Counted from the first letter of the stretch, positions 1 to 10,816 are shown. The stretch: 64,000 bases of DNA from Luteococcus japonicus (GCF_003752415.1 NZ_RKHG01000001.1:806001-870000), one strand, 5' to 3'. The notes: generated from the sequence alone by a model not told the origin. Numbers and translations are program-made.

Positions 1-147
1 GAGAGGCCCAATGAGGACGCCATCCGCCTGCATCGACGGGTGGCGGAGGCCATCGCCACCCAGGATGCGACGGCGACGCGGCAGCGGATGGAGGCCATCG
101 TCACCGAAGCGGTCGACGCCGTCGACGAGATGGTGGACGAGTCGTGA
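1..147 (+). CDS. GntR-family regulator, C-terminal end (FCD domain), partial
   Basis: Open frame entering from the left edge and stopping at TGA 145-147; only the last 48 residues are present. The helical text with HRRVAEAIATQD and MEAIVTEAVDAVDEM is typical of the last helices of the FCD ligand-binding domain of FadR-subfamily GntR repressors. The DNA-binding domain lies outside the window. It ends about 50 nt before gnd on the same strand, so a role in gluconate or pentose-phosphate control is plausible, but that is inference from position only. Confidence 0.6.
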   Translation, partial: ERPNEDAIRLHRRVAEAIATQDATATRQRMEAIVTEAVDAVDEMVDES

Positions 148-200
148 TCCGGCACGCCGGTGAGCAACCATGGACCCAAGCCCCAACAGACAGGACAAGC

Positions 201-1667
201 ATGAGCGAGCAGACCACCCCCGCCACCCGGCTGGCCGACGTCGGCGTGATCGGCATGGCCGTGATGGGCTCCTCCCTGGCCCGCAACATGGCCCACAAGG
301 GATATGCCACCGCCATCTTCAACCGCACCTTCGCCAAGACCCAGGAAGTGATCGACAACCACGGCAGCGAGGGCACCTTCATCGCCTCCGAGAAGATCGA
401 GGACTTCGTCGCCTCCCTGGAGCGTCCCCGTCGCATCGTGATCATGGTGCAGGCCGGCAAGGGGACCGACGCGGTCATCGACCAGCTGATCCCCTTGCTG
501 GAGGCCGGGGACATCATCGTCGACGGCGGCAACTCCTTCTACGAGGACACCATCCGTCGCGAGGTCAAGGTCCGCGAGGCCGGGCTGCACTTCGTCGGTT
601 GCGGCATCTCCGGTGGCGAGGTCGGTGCATTGGAGGGCCCCTCGATGATGCCCGGCGGTACCCGCGAGGCCTACGAGTCCATGGGTCCCATCCTGGAGAA
701 GATCTCCGCCCAGTACGAGGGCGAGCCGTGCTGCACCTACATCGGCACCGACGGCGCCGGGCACTTCGTGAAGATGGTGCACAACGGCATCGAGTACGCG
801 GACATGCAGTTCATCGGCGAGGCCTACACCCTGCTCAAGGCCGCGGGCCTGTCCAATGAGCAGATGGCCGACGTCTTCGCCGAGTGGAACACCGGTGACC
901 TGGACTCCTACCTGATCGAGATCACCTCCGAGGTGCTGCGCCAGGTCGACGCCAGGACCGGCAAGGCTCTGGTGGACGTGATCGTCGACGCCGCCGGGAT
1001 GAAGGGCACCGGCACCTGGACCGTGCAGTCCGCCCTGAAGCTGGGCGTGCCGGTCAACGCCATCTCCGAGGCCGTCTTCGCGCGCGCCATCTCCTCGTCG
1101 CCGGAGCTGCGCGAGCACGCGCAGTCCGCTCTGGAGGGCCCCGACGGTTCCCTGTCCGTCGACGACGTGAAGGCCTTCACCGACGACATCCGCCAGGCGC
1201 TGTGGGCCTCCAAGGTGGTGGCCTATGCCCAGGGTCTGGACGAGATCCGCATCGCCGGGCAGGAGTATGGCTGGGAGATCGACGTGGCCGCCGTCGCCAA
1301 GATCTGGCGCGACGGGTGCATCATCCGCGCCAAGCTGCTCGACCGGATCAGCAATGAGTACGCGGCGAACAACCTGGTGACGCTGCTGGAGGCCCCCTCC
1401 ATCAAGGCGGAGCTGGCCAAGGGCCAGGACGCGTGGCGTCGGGTGGTCACCACCGCGATCACCGCGGGTGTGCCGGTGCCGGGCTTCAGCTCGTCTCTGG
1501 CCTACTACGACCAGGTGCGGGCGCCGCGGCTCAACGCGTCGCTCACCCAGGGGCTGCGCGACTACTTCGGCGCGCACACCTACCGGCGCATCGACGCCGA
1601 GGGTGCGTTCCACACCCTGTGGTCGGGCGACAAGTCCGAGGTTGCGGGCGACGCCGGCAACCACTGA
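201..1667 (+). CDS. gnd: 6-phosphogluconate dehydrogenase (decarboxylating)
   Basis: Converts 6-phosphogluconate to ribulose 5-phosphate and CO2 with NADP reduction (oxidative pentose phosphate pathway, cytosol). 488 aa, the length of the long homodimeric class. The N-terminal Rossmann motif is GVIGMAVMGSSLARNMA, followed by GGNSFYEDTIRR, the substrate signature GISGGEVGALEGPSMMPGG and the catalytic lysine segment FVKMVHNGIEYADMQ; the all-helical C-terminal domain is complete. The ATG at 201 (MSEQTTPATRL) is chosen over an in-frame upstream start at 144, which would overlap the preceding regulator and add 19 residues unlike the family. A copy of the dispersed GAGCCTGTCGAG repeat lies just after the stop. 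Confidence 0.95.
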   Translation: MSEQTTPATRLADVGVIGMAVMGSSLARNMAHKGYATAIFNRTFAKTQEVIDNHGSEGTFIASEKIEDFVASLERPRRIVIMVQAGKGTDAVIDQLIPLLEAGDIIVDGGNSFYEDTIRREVKVREAGLHFVGCGISGGEVGALEGPSMMPGGTREAYESMGPILEKISAQYEGEPCCTYIGTDGAGHFVKMVHNGIEYADMQFIGEAYTLLKAAGLSNEQMADVFAEWNTGDLDSYLIEITSEVLRQVDARTGKALVDVIVDAAGMKGTGTWTVQSALKLGVPVNAISEAVFARAISSSPELREHAQSALEGPDGSLSVDDVKAFTDDIRQALWASKVVAYAQGLDEIRIAGQEYGWEIDVAAVAKIWRDGCIIRAKLLDRISNEYAANNLVTLLEAPSIKAELAKGQDAWRRVVTTAITAGVPVPGFSSSLAYYDQVRAPRLNASLTQGLRDYFGAHTYRRIDAEGAFHTLWSGDKSEVAGDAGNH

Positions 1668-1679
1668 GTCGTCGACGTC

Positions 1680-1698
1680 GGCTGAGCCTGTCGAGACC
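1680..1698 (+). repeat. Dispersed GGCCGAGCCTGTCGAGGCC repeat copy
   Basis: Reads ggctgagcctgtcgagacc, a two-mismatch copy of a 19-bp element that recurs through the window on both strands (3238, 13326, 17639, 17717, 29308, 29340, 47668, 56893, 58257 and partial copies). Confidence 0.7.
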
Positions 1699-1735
1699 TA
1701 CGTCGCGCCGGTCCCTGCACCCCGCTCCCCGCACA

Positions 1736-1750
1736 CCCGTATCCAGGAAC
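1736..1750 (+). repeat. Target-site duplication of IS481 copy A, left
   Basis: The 15-bp word cccgtatccaggaac directly precedes the element and recurs at 3149-3163 directly after it, which fixes the element ends. Confidence 0.9.
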
Positions 1751-3148
1751 TGTCATGTAGCAACACTTCTGGGACACCGGGGTGTCATGACTTCTGGGAC
1801 GGTCGGGTGTCATGACATCTGGGGCAGTTCGCTGGGGGAATGGGAAGCGCATTGTCGCCACGGGTTCGTGAGCAGATCGTCCGGTTCGATCCCGACGTGG
1901 AGCAGGTCTCGGTCAGCGAGTTCTGCCGACGGGCGGGGATCTCGACATCCTCGTTCTACCGAGTCCGAGACAAGGCCACCGAACGCGGGCTGGCCGCGGC
2001 GTTGGTCCCCGAGTCACGGGCGCCCAAGCATCCCGCCACCATCTACACGGACTGGACTCGTCTCCTGGTACGCGTGACCCATGCGGAGCTGGTGGCCGAG
2101 GGCAAGGACTGTGGCCCGTGGTCGGTCGAGTGGCGCCTGTTTCAACGGGAGGCGGACCCGCTGCCGTCTCGGTCCACGATCGCCTGGATCCTGCGCAGCG
2201 AAGGCCTGTCAGCGCCCTCACCCCGCACACGTCCCCGCGCCTCGTACCGTCGCTTCCGACGAGCCAGGGCCAACGAACTGTGGCAACTCGACGGCATGGA
2301 ATGGCACCTGCCTGAGATCGGGCTGGTCACCATCTACCACGTCGTCGACGACCATTCCCGCCTCTGCCCAGCCCTGATCGCCGTGGCAGGTGGCGAGTCC
2401 ACGGCCGGCGCCCGGCAGGCCCTCCAATCCGGGATCGATGCGTTCGGCCCGCCTCAGAGCGTGTTGTCCGACAACGGCGCGGCGTTCAACCAGCACCGAC
2501 GCGGACGCTTGTCCGCGACTGAGGTCTGGCTAGCCGGGCTTGGGATCCGGCCGATCTCGGGGCGGGTCAGCCACCCACAAACCCAAGGCAAGGTCGAACG
2601 CTCTCACCAGCCACTGCAACGCTGGCTCCATGCCCGCACACCGACCACCCTGCAGGACCTCACCCAGGCCCTGGACGGCTACCGGAACTGGTACAACCAC
2701 GAACGCCAACACCAAGGCCTGGGGCATCACCTGACGCCCATGGCCGTCTGGCAAGTAGCCTCCAAGGCCGGACCCGAGCCCCGAGCGATTCCGCTCGACC
2801 TGCTCTACAGCCAGTCCTTGCGGCAGCCCACCCAGCCCGCAAAGAACCGGATCGAGGACCGCACTATCGGCGGGGACCTGCGCACCGCGTGGAAGGGCAC
2901 CAGCATCGGTTTCGGCCCTGGCATGGCCCACCAACTGGTCCACCTCGTCGAAACCGACGGCCAGCTCGACATCTTCGACGACAACGGTGAACTCCACGCC
3001 AGCATCCCCTGGCCATCACCCACCAAATACGTCTCGGTCACCCAACCACCCCACCGGCTGGTCCCCGTCATCGACCGCCGCAGCCGCGCCTACAAACTGT
3101 CCCAGATGTCATGACATCTGGGAGTCCCAGAAGTGATGAGACATGACA
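1751..3148 (+). mobile_element. IS481-family insertion sequence, copy A (1398 bp)
   Basis: Bounded by 15-bp direct repeats. The terminal inverted repeats begin TGTCATGT and share CACTTCTGGGAC about 13 nt further in (left end 1751-1775; right end read in reverse complement from 3148). The left end carries three TGTCATG words at 1751, 1783 and 1808, each followed by a TCTGGG word, as expected for subterminal transposase-binding sites. The right end holds a perfect 22-bp palindrome at 3102-3123 that spans the transposase stop codon. A second copy lies at 61750-63147 in the same orientation with about ten base differences. Confidence 0.92.
1840..3114 (+). CDS. IS481-family DDE transposase (copy A)
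   Basis: 424 aa. An N-terminal helix-turn-helix (about residues 24-45, VSEFCRRAGISTSSFYRVRD) is followed by an integrase-like catalytic core with D151 in WQLDGMEWH, D211 in VLSDNGAAF and E253 in QGKVERSHQPLQRW, all spaced as in the IS481/rve class. The C-terminal part holds the usual YNHERQHQGL segment. Compared with copy B the protein differs at W116R, T130K, V182A, D346N and G361D (A to B), none of them catalytic, so both copies look able to encode an active enzyme. The stop codon lies inside the right-end palindrome. Confidence 0.93.
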   Translation: MGSALSPRVREQIVRFDPDVEQVSVSEFCRRAGISTSSFYRVRDKATERGLAAALVPESRAPKHPATIYTDWTRLLVRVTHAELVAEGKDCGPWSVEWRLFQREADPLPSRSTIAWILRSEGLSAPSPRTRPRASYRRFRRARANELWQLDGMEWHLPEIGLVTIYHVVDDHSRLCPALIAVAGGESTAGARQALQSGIDAFGPPQSVLSDNGAAFNQHRRGRLSATEVWLAGLGIRPISGRVSHPQTQGKVERSHQPLQRWLHARTPTTLQDLTQALDGYRNWYNHERQHQGLGHHLTPMAVWQVASKAGPEPRAIPLDLLYSQSLRQPTQPAKNRIEDRTIGGDLRTAWKGTSIGFGPGMAHQLVHLVETDGQLDIFDDNGELHASIPWPSPTKYVSVTQPPHRLVPVIDRRSRAYKLSQMS

Positions 3149-3163
3149 CCCGTATCCAGGAAC
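3149..3163 (+). repeat. Target-site duplication of IS481 copy A, right
   Basis: cccgtatccaggaac, identical to 1736-1750. Confidence 0.9.
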
Positions 3164-3237
3164 ACGGCCCGGCGCACCGAGTACAAGCGGGCGCGACGTC
3201 GGCTCAGCCCTCCACCGACGACCGGGCAGCACACGAC

Positions 3238-3256
3238 GGCCGAGCCTGTCGAGGCC
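3238..3256 (+). repeat. Dispersed GGCCGAGCCTGTCGAGGCC repeat copy
   Basis: Exact consensus copy, in the short non-coding stretch between IS copy A and the terminator of the OPT gene. Confidence 0.75.
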
Positions 3257-3279
3257 CCTCGAGCTCGGGGGCCGTGAGA

Positions 3280-3312
3280 AAGGCGCCCCCACCGCAATGG
3301 TGGGGGCGCCTT
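3280..3312 (-). terminator. Rho-independent terminator of the OPT transporter gene
   Basis: Perfect 14-bp stem (aaggcgcccccacc / ggtgggggcgcctt) with a 5-nt loop, 11 bp beyond the stop codon of the minus-strand transporter gene. On the minus strand the stem is followed by TCTC rather than a long T run. Confidence 0.85.
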
Positions 3313-3323
3313 CGTGCGTCGAA

Positions 3324-5306
3324 TCAGGCCTTCTCGACGGCCTTCTTCTTGGTCCACGTGTACAGCCCGCCGACGAGCGCGGCAAAGACCACAATGCCCA
3401 GCAGCTGCGCCGGGTTGGCCCAGGCCTTGCTGGTCACCACGGACATCGGCTCCTCTTCGCCGGTGGCGGCCACGATGCCGGCGTAGAGCACGCCGAACAG
3501 GCTCTCGCCGACGATCAAGCCGGTGGCCAGCAGGGTTCCCATCCGCTTGGAGCGCTCCGGATTGGCGGTGCGGTCGGCCCACTTGTCGTAGAACAGCCCC
3601 AGCAGGGCACCGGTCGGGATCATCAGGGTGAGGCTGATCGGCAGGTACATACCCATGCCGACGGCCAGCGGGGGCAGCGCCATCCGGCCCTTGGTGGTCT
3701 TGCCCAAGGTCTCGTTGATGGCGATCACGACACACCCGATCAGCGCACCGATGCCGAGCAGGTTCCAGTCCAGCCCGCCACCCAACACACCCTTGGCGAG
3801 GGTGGAGATCAGCGAGGCCTGCGGGGCGGCCAGCGCGCCGGAGCCCGCACCGGGAGCACCCGCGAAACCGAAGGAGGTGTTCATCACGCCCAGCACGGGC
3901 GGGATGATCGCGGAACCGAAGGCGACGCCGATGATCAGCGCCACCTGCTGCTTCCACGGCGTGGCGCCGACCAGCTGGCCGGTCTTGAGGTCCTGCAGGT
4001 TGTCATTGGAGATGGTGGCGACGCCGAAGACCACCGCGGTGGTGAACAGGGTGTAGGCCACCAGGGCCTCGGTCATCTCACCGGTGCCGGCGCCGTGCAC
4101 GCCCTTGATCAGCAGCGCGGCGGCGATGGCGACGATGATGCCGACTCCGGAGATGGGCGAGTTGGACGCACCGATCAGTCCGGCCATGTAGCCGCAGACC
4201 GAGGCGACGAACAGGCCGACGAGCAGCACGAAGATCACCGAGGTGATCACCAGGCCGGTGGAATTGCCCTCCAGAGGGGTCCCGCGGGTGAACAGCCACA
4301 GCAGGGCGCCGATCGGGAACATCGAGGCGAGGGTGGTGCCGATGACCACCTTCATCGAGAGGTCGCGCTCCTCCACGGCAAGATCCGCACTGGCGATCTT
4401 GTGGGAGGCAAGCGATTCGGAGATGCCCTTGATGATGGGGCCGATGATCTTCACCAGCGTCCACACCGCGGCCACCGCCATGGTGCCGGCACCGATCAGC
4501 CGCACGTCGGTGGAGAAGATGGCCTTGACCCCGTCGGCGAATGGTTCGGCTGCGTCCAAGTGGCCGCGGCTCATGAAGGGCAGGATGAAGCCGTAGCTGA
4601 TCAGCAGGCCGACGATCATGGCAATGCCCACGGTGATGCCCACCAGGTGACCGACGCCGATCAGGGCCAGCGACAGGCTGGACCCGACCAGGGTGCCACC
4701 GGTGCCCACCCTGAAGGCCTTCTCGACGCCCTCGGCGACGAGCTTCATCTTGGCCACGATGGTGAACAGGGCCGCGGACAGGCCGGCGACGGTGATCACC
4801 TTCAGGCCTCGGGCATTCTCCTCGCCGCCCTCGGCGGAGTCACCGACGCGCAGCACCTCGGCGGCGGCGACGCCTTCCGGGTAGGGCAGGTCGGAGCCCG
4901 TCACCAGCGCACGACGCAGCGGGATGGAGTACATGACGCCCAGCAGGCCGCCGAAGAAGCAGACGGCCGCGGTGGTCCAGTACGGGAAACCCTGCCAGTA
5001 GCCGAGCATCACCAGGCCGGGCAGCACGAAGATGATGGCGCTCAGCGTGCCGGCCGCCGAGGCGATGGTCTGGACGATGTTGTTCTCGACGATGGTGTGG
5101 TCGTGGAACATGCGCAGCACGGCCATCGAGATGACCGCGGCGGGGATGGAGGTGGCGAAGGTCAGGCCGACCTTGAGGCCCAGGTACACGTTCGCGGCCG
5201 TGAAGACCAGCGTGATGATGCCGCCGATGATGACACCGCGCAGGGTGAGCTCCTTGAGGCCCGCCCTGCCGGATGTCCCGGCGGTGTTGACGTGGGTAGA
5301 GGACAA
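3324..5306 (-). CDS. OPT-family oligopeptide transporter
   Basis: About 660 aa and almost wholly hydrophobic, with roughly 15 predicted membrane segments. It matches the OPT/YSL family (COG1297-like) through segments such as NVYLGLKVGLTFATSIPAA near the N terminus and VNTSFGFAGAPGAG in the second half. The family imports oligopeptides or metal-chelate compounds across the cytoplasmic membrane by proton coupling; the substrate here cannot be told. The start is taken as TTG 5306, because AGGAGA sits 5 nt upstream; the frame stays open further upstream but overlaps the divergent UPF0126 gene. The C terminus ends in a short lysine-rich tail (TKKKAVEKA). Confidence 0.88.
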   Translation of the reverse strand: MSSTHVNTAGTSGRAGLKELTLRGVIIGGIITLVFTAANVYLGLKVGLTFATSIPAAVISMAVLRMFHDHTIVENNIVQTIASAAGTLSAIIFVLPGLVMLGYWQGFPYWTTAAVCFFGGLLGVMYSIPLRRALVTGSDLPYPEGVAAAEVLRVGDSAEGGEENARGLKVITVAGLSAALFTIVAKMKLVAEGVEKAFRVGTGGTLVGSSLSLALIGVGHLVGITVGIAMIVGLLISYGFILPFMSRGHLDAAEPFADGVKAIFSTDVRLIGAGTMAVAAVWTLVKIIGPIIKGISESLASHKIASADLAVEERDLSMKVVIGTTLASMFPIGALLWLFTRGTPLEGNSTGLVITSVIFVLLVGLFVASVCGYMAGLIGASNSPISGVGIIVAIAAALLIKGVHGAGTGEMTEALVAYTLFTTAVVFGVATISNDNLQDLKTGQLVGATPWKQQVALIIGVAFGSAIIPPVLGVMNTSFGFAGAPGAGSGALAAPQASLISTLAKGVLGGGLDWNLLGIGALIGCVVIAINETLGKTTKGRMALPPLAVGMGMYLPISLTLMIPTGALLGLFYDKWADRTANPERSKRMGTLLATGLIVGESLFGVLYAGIVAATGEEEPMSVVTSKAWANPAQLLGIVVFAALVGGLYTWTKKKAVEKA

Positions 5307-5432
5307 GAGATTCTCCTGATGCGGGGGGGCGCACTCGGGTGTACGCGACCCGCAAACTGTAGTTCCCGGCACGTGAATCTCCGCATCCGGCCCCCGTCGA
5401 AGGTGTCGCGGAGGGCTGGGAGAATGGGATGC

Positions 5433-6197
5433 GTGAACCCCTTGGACGTCCCGATCGACCCGACAACCCTCAACCACGTCGTGCGATTCATCGACCTCAC
5501 GGGAGTCCTGTTCAACGCCATTCTGGGCGGCGTCATGGCCCGCTCCGAGAACATGGACCCCGTGGGCTTCGGCACCCTGGCGATCTGTTCGGCGTTGGGT
5601 GGCGGCATGATCCGCGACACCCTGATGCAGCGTGGGACCCCCGTCGCCCTGGTGGACAGCGCCTACTTCACCGTCGCCCTGCTGGGTGCCGCGGTCGCCT
5701 TCATGATCCCCATCACCCACCACTTCTGGGACCGCTCATTCCCCGTGATCGACGCCCTGGCCCTGGGGGCCTGGGCCGCCGCGGGCTCCCAGCGGGCGCT
5801 GGCCCACGACTTCAGCGCCATGTCCGCCGTCCTGCTCGGCACCGTGACCGCGGTGGGCGGCGGCATGCTGCGTGACATCCTGCTGCGCCGCATCCCGACG
5901 GTCTTCGGCGGGAACACTCTCTACGCGACCAGCGCCATGGCGGGAAGCCTGGTGACCGTGCTGCTGTGGCCCACGGGCAACCACGAGCTGGCGACGATGG
6001 CCAGCTTCGCGGTGGGCAGCGGACTCACCCTGGGCGGCATCTGGCGTGGCTGGACATTGCCGATGGCCTTCAGCCTGCGGCCGCGCAGCACCTTCAGTGC
6101 CCTGCCCCGGCCCACCTGGTGGCGCGGCGTGAAGCCGCCACGCCAGCGCTCCCGGCACCACGAGTCCCGGGTGCATCCCGAGTCTGCGGATGACTAG
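5433..6197 (+). CDS. UPF0126/TRIC-like membrane protein (YicG family)
   Basis: 254 aa, about seven membrane segments made of two homologous halves. Each half carries the glycine-rich family motif: CSALGGGMIRDTL in the first and VTAVGGGMLRDILL in the second. Structural work on this family points to trimeric cation-channel-like proteins, but the role in bacteria is not settled. The start is GTG 5433: a GAGAAT -10-like box ends 7 nt before it, the leaderless pattern seen at many genes here. An in-frame ATG at 5424 lies inside that box. The last 8 bp overlap the alpha-glucosidase ATG. Confidence 0.85.
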   Translation: MNPLDVPIDPTTLNHVVRFIDLTGVLFNAILGGVMARSENMDPVGFGTLAICSALGGGMIRDTLMQRGTPVALVDSAYFTVALLGAAVAFMIPITHHFWDRSFPVIDALALGAWAAAGSQRALAHDFSAMSAVLLGTVTAVGGGMLRDILLRRIPTVFGGNTLYATSAMAGSLVTVLLWPTGNHELATMASFAVGSGLTLGGIWRGWTLPMAFSLRPRSTFSALPRPTWWRGVKPPRQRSRHHESRVHPESADD

Positions 6198-7887
6198 TCT
6201 GGTGCAGGTGACTTTCGACGACCAGAACTGGTGGCGCCACGCCGTCACCTACCAGATCTATCCGCGCAGCTTCGCCGACGCGAACAATGACGGCACCGGT
6301 GATGTCCGGGGCATGATCCAGAAGCTCCCCCACCTCAAGAGCCTCGGGATCGACGCCGTCTGGGTGTCGCCCTGGTACCCGTCTCCGCTGTGGGACGGCG
6401 GCTATGACGTCGCCGACTACTGCGACATCAACCCGGACTTCGGCAGCCTGGCCGATGCAGACGAGTTCGTGGCGAAGGCCCACGAGCTGGGTCTCAGGGT
6501 GCTGATCGACCTGGTGCCCAACCACTGCTCCATCGACCACCCGCTCTTCCAGAAGGCCCTGGCCGCCGCTCCGGGCTCCCCCGAACGTGACATGTTCATC
6601 TTCCGCGACGGGATCGGCGAGGACGGCAACCAGCCGCCCACCAACTGGGGCGCCCTGTTCGGTGGCTCCATGTGGGAACGCACCACCAATCCCGACGGCA
6701 CTGCCGGGCAGTACTACCTGCACATGTTCGCCCCGGAGCAGCCCGACTGGAACTGGGAGAACGAGGCGGTGCGCGCGGAGATCGACCGCGTGCTGCGCTT
6801 CTGGTTCGACCGTGGCGTGGACGGCTTCCGCGTCGACGTGGCCGACTCCCTGGTCAAGGCCCCCGACTTCCAGGACACCCCGATCGACCCGTTGACCGGG
6901 ATGGGCTCCTGGCAGAAGGTGCCCGGGTCTCCCCTGTGGGACCAGCCGGGTCTGGCCGAGATCCAGCGTCGTTGGCGTGCGCTGGCCGAGAGCTATGCCG
7001 GCACCGAACTGGGTGCCCGGATCTTCGTCTCCGAGGCCTACCTGCCGCTGGATCGCCTCGTGGAGTACGTGCGGAGCGACCGGTTGAACACCAGCTTCAA
7101 CTTCGAATTCCTGCAGTCCGAGTGGGCGGCCGACAGCATGCGGATCGTGATCGACGAGTCCATCCGTGCGCATGACTCCGTCGGGGCACCCACCACGTGG
7201 GTGCTGGAGAACCACGACGTGCTGCGCGCCACCACCCGTTACGGCAAGAGCCTGTCCGGGCGTCACTTCGGCACCATGGACGAGGACGAGGACGGCCACT
7301 GGCAGGAGCACATGCAGGACCTGCCCACCGACGTCGAGTTGGGCCGTCGCCGTGCCCGTGCCGGCGCCGCGCTGATGCTGGCGCTGCCCGGCGGCGCCTA
7401 CGTCTACCAGGGCCAGGAGCTGGGTCTGGAAGAGGTGGAGGACCTGCCCGACGAGTTGCGCCAGGACCCGACGTGGATCCGCTCCAACCACACAGTGAAG
7501 GGCCGCGACGGCTGCCGCGTCCCGATCCCGTGGTCCGGCACCGAGGCCCCCTTCGGCTTCGGAACCGATGCCGAGCCGTGGCTGCCCCAGCCCGCCGGCT
7601 GGGCGGACCTCACCGCCGAGGCACAGGAATCCGATCCAGCCTCGACGCTGAACCTCTTCCGTACCCTGCTGCGGCTGCGCCATGAGCTCGAAGCCCTGGG
7701 CGACGGCACCATGACGTGGGATGAGTCCGGTGAGCAGGTCCTAAGTTTCACCCGCGAGCCCGGTTTCCGGTGCGTGGTGAACTTCGGCGCCGAGCCGGTG
7801 GCGTTGGAGGGCGAGGTCCTGCTCTCCACCGACGAGCTCGTCGACGGCAAGCTCCCCACCGACACGGCGGCCTGGCTGCGCGCCTGA
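6190..7887 (+). CDS. GH13 alpha-glucosidase / oligo-1,6-glucosidase type
   Basis: 565 aa. It cleaves terminal alpha-glucosidic bonds in oligosaccharides or alpha-glucosides in the cytoplasm. The GH13 regions are all visible: VLIDLVPNHCS (region I), GFRVDVADSLVK with the nucleophile Asp (region II), IFVSEAYLP with the acid/base Glu (region III) and LENHDVLRATTR with the transition-state Asp (region IV). The N terminus WWRHAVTYQIYPRSFADANNDGTGD is typical of the GH13_23/31/30 alpha-glucosidase subfamilies. No signal peptide. The ATG overlaps the UPF0126 stop; an alternative leaderless start is GTG 6208, preceded at 7 nt by TAGTCT. Confidence 0.93.
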   Translation: MTSLVQVTFDDQNWWRHAVTYQIYPRSFADANNDGTGDVRGMIQKLPHLKSLGIDAVWVSPWYPSPLWDGGYDVADYCDINPDFGSLADADEFVAKAHELGLRVLIDLVPNHCSIDHPLFQKALAAAPGSPERDMFIFRDGIGEDGNQPPTNWGALFGGSMWERTTNPDGTAGQYYLHMFAPEQPDWNWENEAVRAEIDRVLRFWFDRGVDGFRVDVADSLVKAPDFQDTPIDPLTGMGSWQKVPGSPLWDQPGLAEIQRRWRALAESYAGTELGARIFVSEAYLPLDRLVEYVRSDRLNTSFNFEFLQSEWAADSMRIVIDESIRAHDSVGAPTTWVLENHDVLRATTRYGKSLSGRHFGTMDEDEDGHWQEHMQDLPTDVELGRRRARAGAALMLALPGGAYVYQGQELGLEEVEDLPDELRQDPTWIRSNHTVKGRDGCRVPIPWSGTEAPFGFGTDAEPWLPQPAGWADLTAEAQESDPASTLNLFRTLLRLRHELEALGDGTMTWDESGEQVLSFTREPGFRCVVNFGAEPVALEGEVLLSTDELVDGKLPTDTAAWLRA

Positions 7888-7904
7888 CCCCGGCTTGACC
7901 GTAA

Positions 7905-7952
7905 GGGGCCTGGACGGGCTCGGCCGACAGTGGCCGAGCCCGTCCAGGCCCC
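7905..7952. terminator. Bidirectional terminator between convergent genes
   Basis: Perfect 21-bp stem with a 6-nt loop (gacagt) between the alpha-glucosidase stop (7887) and the thioesterase stop (7968). The upper stem, cgggctcggcc/ggccgagcccg, contains the core of the dispersed repeat in inverted orientation, so the repeat may have been recruited here as a terminator. Confidence 0.85.
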
Positions 7953-7967
7953 TGGGTGCGCCGGGGC

Positions 7968-8822
7968 TCAGCTGACCAGCATTCGCCCCAGCGCCTCGCG
8001 GGTGGACTGGGGAAGTTCGCGCTTGACCCCGGACGCGTCGGTGCAGACCTGCACGGTGCGGGCGCGGGCCAGCACCTGGCCGTCGGCCAGCGGATCGACG
8101 ATCTCTGCGGCCAGCGTGTACGACGTGCGGCCAAGCCCCGCAATCGCCGTGTGCACGGCATATGGCTGCATCCGGTGGCTGATCTGGCCCACATAGTCGA
8201 CGTCCTGCCGGGCCACCACCCAGCGCACCTGTCCCCCGTCGCGACGCATCGACGGATCGGCGCTGGTGGTGGCGGCAATCCGCGCCTCCTGCACGTAGTC
8301 GAAGTGGCGCACATTGTTCACGTGGCCGTAGCGGTCCACGTCACCCCAGCGCACCTGGAAGGGATGCACGTGTCCTCGGCCCTCAAGGGCTGGCACGGAC
8401 AGCGGACGACTCTCGGGCGCCTCGCCCGCCACCTCCACGAACCAGGCCCGCTCGTCGACGGTGAGCCGGCGCGGCCGTTGGGCGTCGAAGCCGAAGGGGC
8501 ACAGTGCCGTCGTCGCCCTGGCGCACAACTCGCCGCCCTGCCACAGCTCGTACTTGGCATTGAAACGTGAGGCACCGACCCCGAAGACCCCCACCTGCGC
8601 GACCAGCGGTTGTTCGCCGAAGCCGATGGAACGAAGGTATTCCACGCTGTGCCCCACCACGACGATCCCGCCGCTGACCATGTGACTGTTGGGGCCGGCC
8701 TCCATCAGCGCGGTGCGCGCCTCCTGCAGGTATTCGGCCACCAGGGTGTTGTTGACGTGGCCCTGCAGGTCCAGGTCGGTCCAACGCACCGGCACGTCCA
8801 GGGTGACGACGGCCCTGTCCAT
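7968..8822 (-). CDS. Acyl-CoA thioesterase, tandem hotdog domains
   Basis: 284 aa with two hotdog (4HBT) repeats: the first begins VRWTDLDLQGHVNNTLVAEYL (about residues 11-31), the second QVRWGDVDRYGHVNNVRHFDY (about 160-180). Each holds the Asp and GHVNN motif of the YbgC/4HBT thioesterase class. It hydrolyses acyl-CoA to free acid. The ATG at 8822 lies 4 nt after the stop of the acyl-CoA synthetase gene, so the two are co-transcribed and probably act on the same acyl-CoA pool. Confidence 0.85.
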   Translation of the reverse strand: MDRAVVTLDVPVRWTDLDLQGHVNNTLVAEYLQEARTALMEAGPNSHMVSGGIVVVGHSVEYLRSIGFGEQPLVAQVGVFGVGASRFNAKYELWQGGELCARATTALCPFGFDAQRPRRLTVDERAWFVEVAGEAPESRPLSVPALEGRGHVHPFQVRWGDVDRYGHVNNVRHFDYVQEARIAATTSADPSMRRDGGQVRWVVARQDVDYVGQISHRMQPYAVHTAIAGLGRTSYTLAAEIVDPLADGQVLARARTVQVCTDASGVKRELPQSTREALGRMLVS

Positions 8823-8826
8823 GCCG

Positions 8827-10722
<1,896 letters not shown>

Positions 10723-10816
10723 GCGACCCTATCTGGCCAACGCTGAGAACCTTTGGAGGCGCCGCCACGACGGCCCGAGCCTCGATCCTCCCCTGAAGCC
10801 GCAGCGAGTCCGTATG

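Noticed and set aside
1751-1824. CRISPR-like short regular repeat (TGTCATG...TCTGGG three times)
   Set aside because: Only three degenerate units with 25-32 nt spacing at an IS end; repeated in the second IS copy and related to its terminal inverted repeat.
3297-5423. Very long plus-strand open frame opposite the OPT transporter
   Set aside because: His/Gly/Gln-rich shadow translation of a GC-rich membrane-protein gene; only its end (from 5433) is the real UPF0126 gene.
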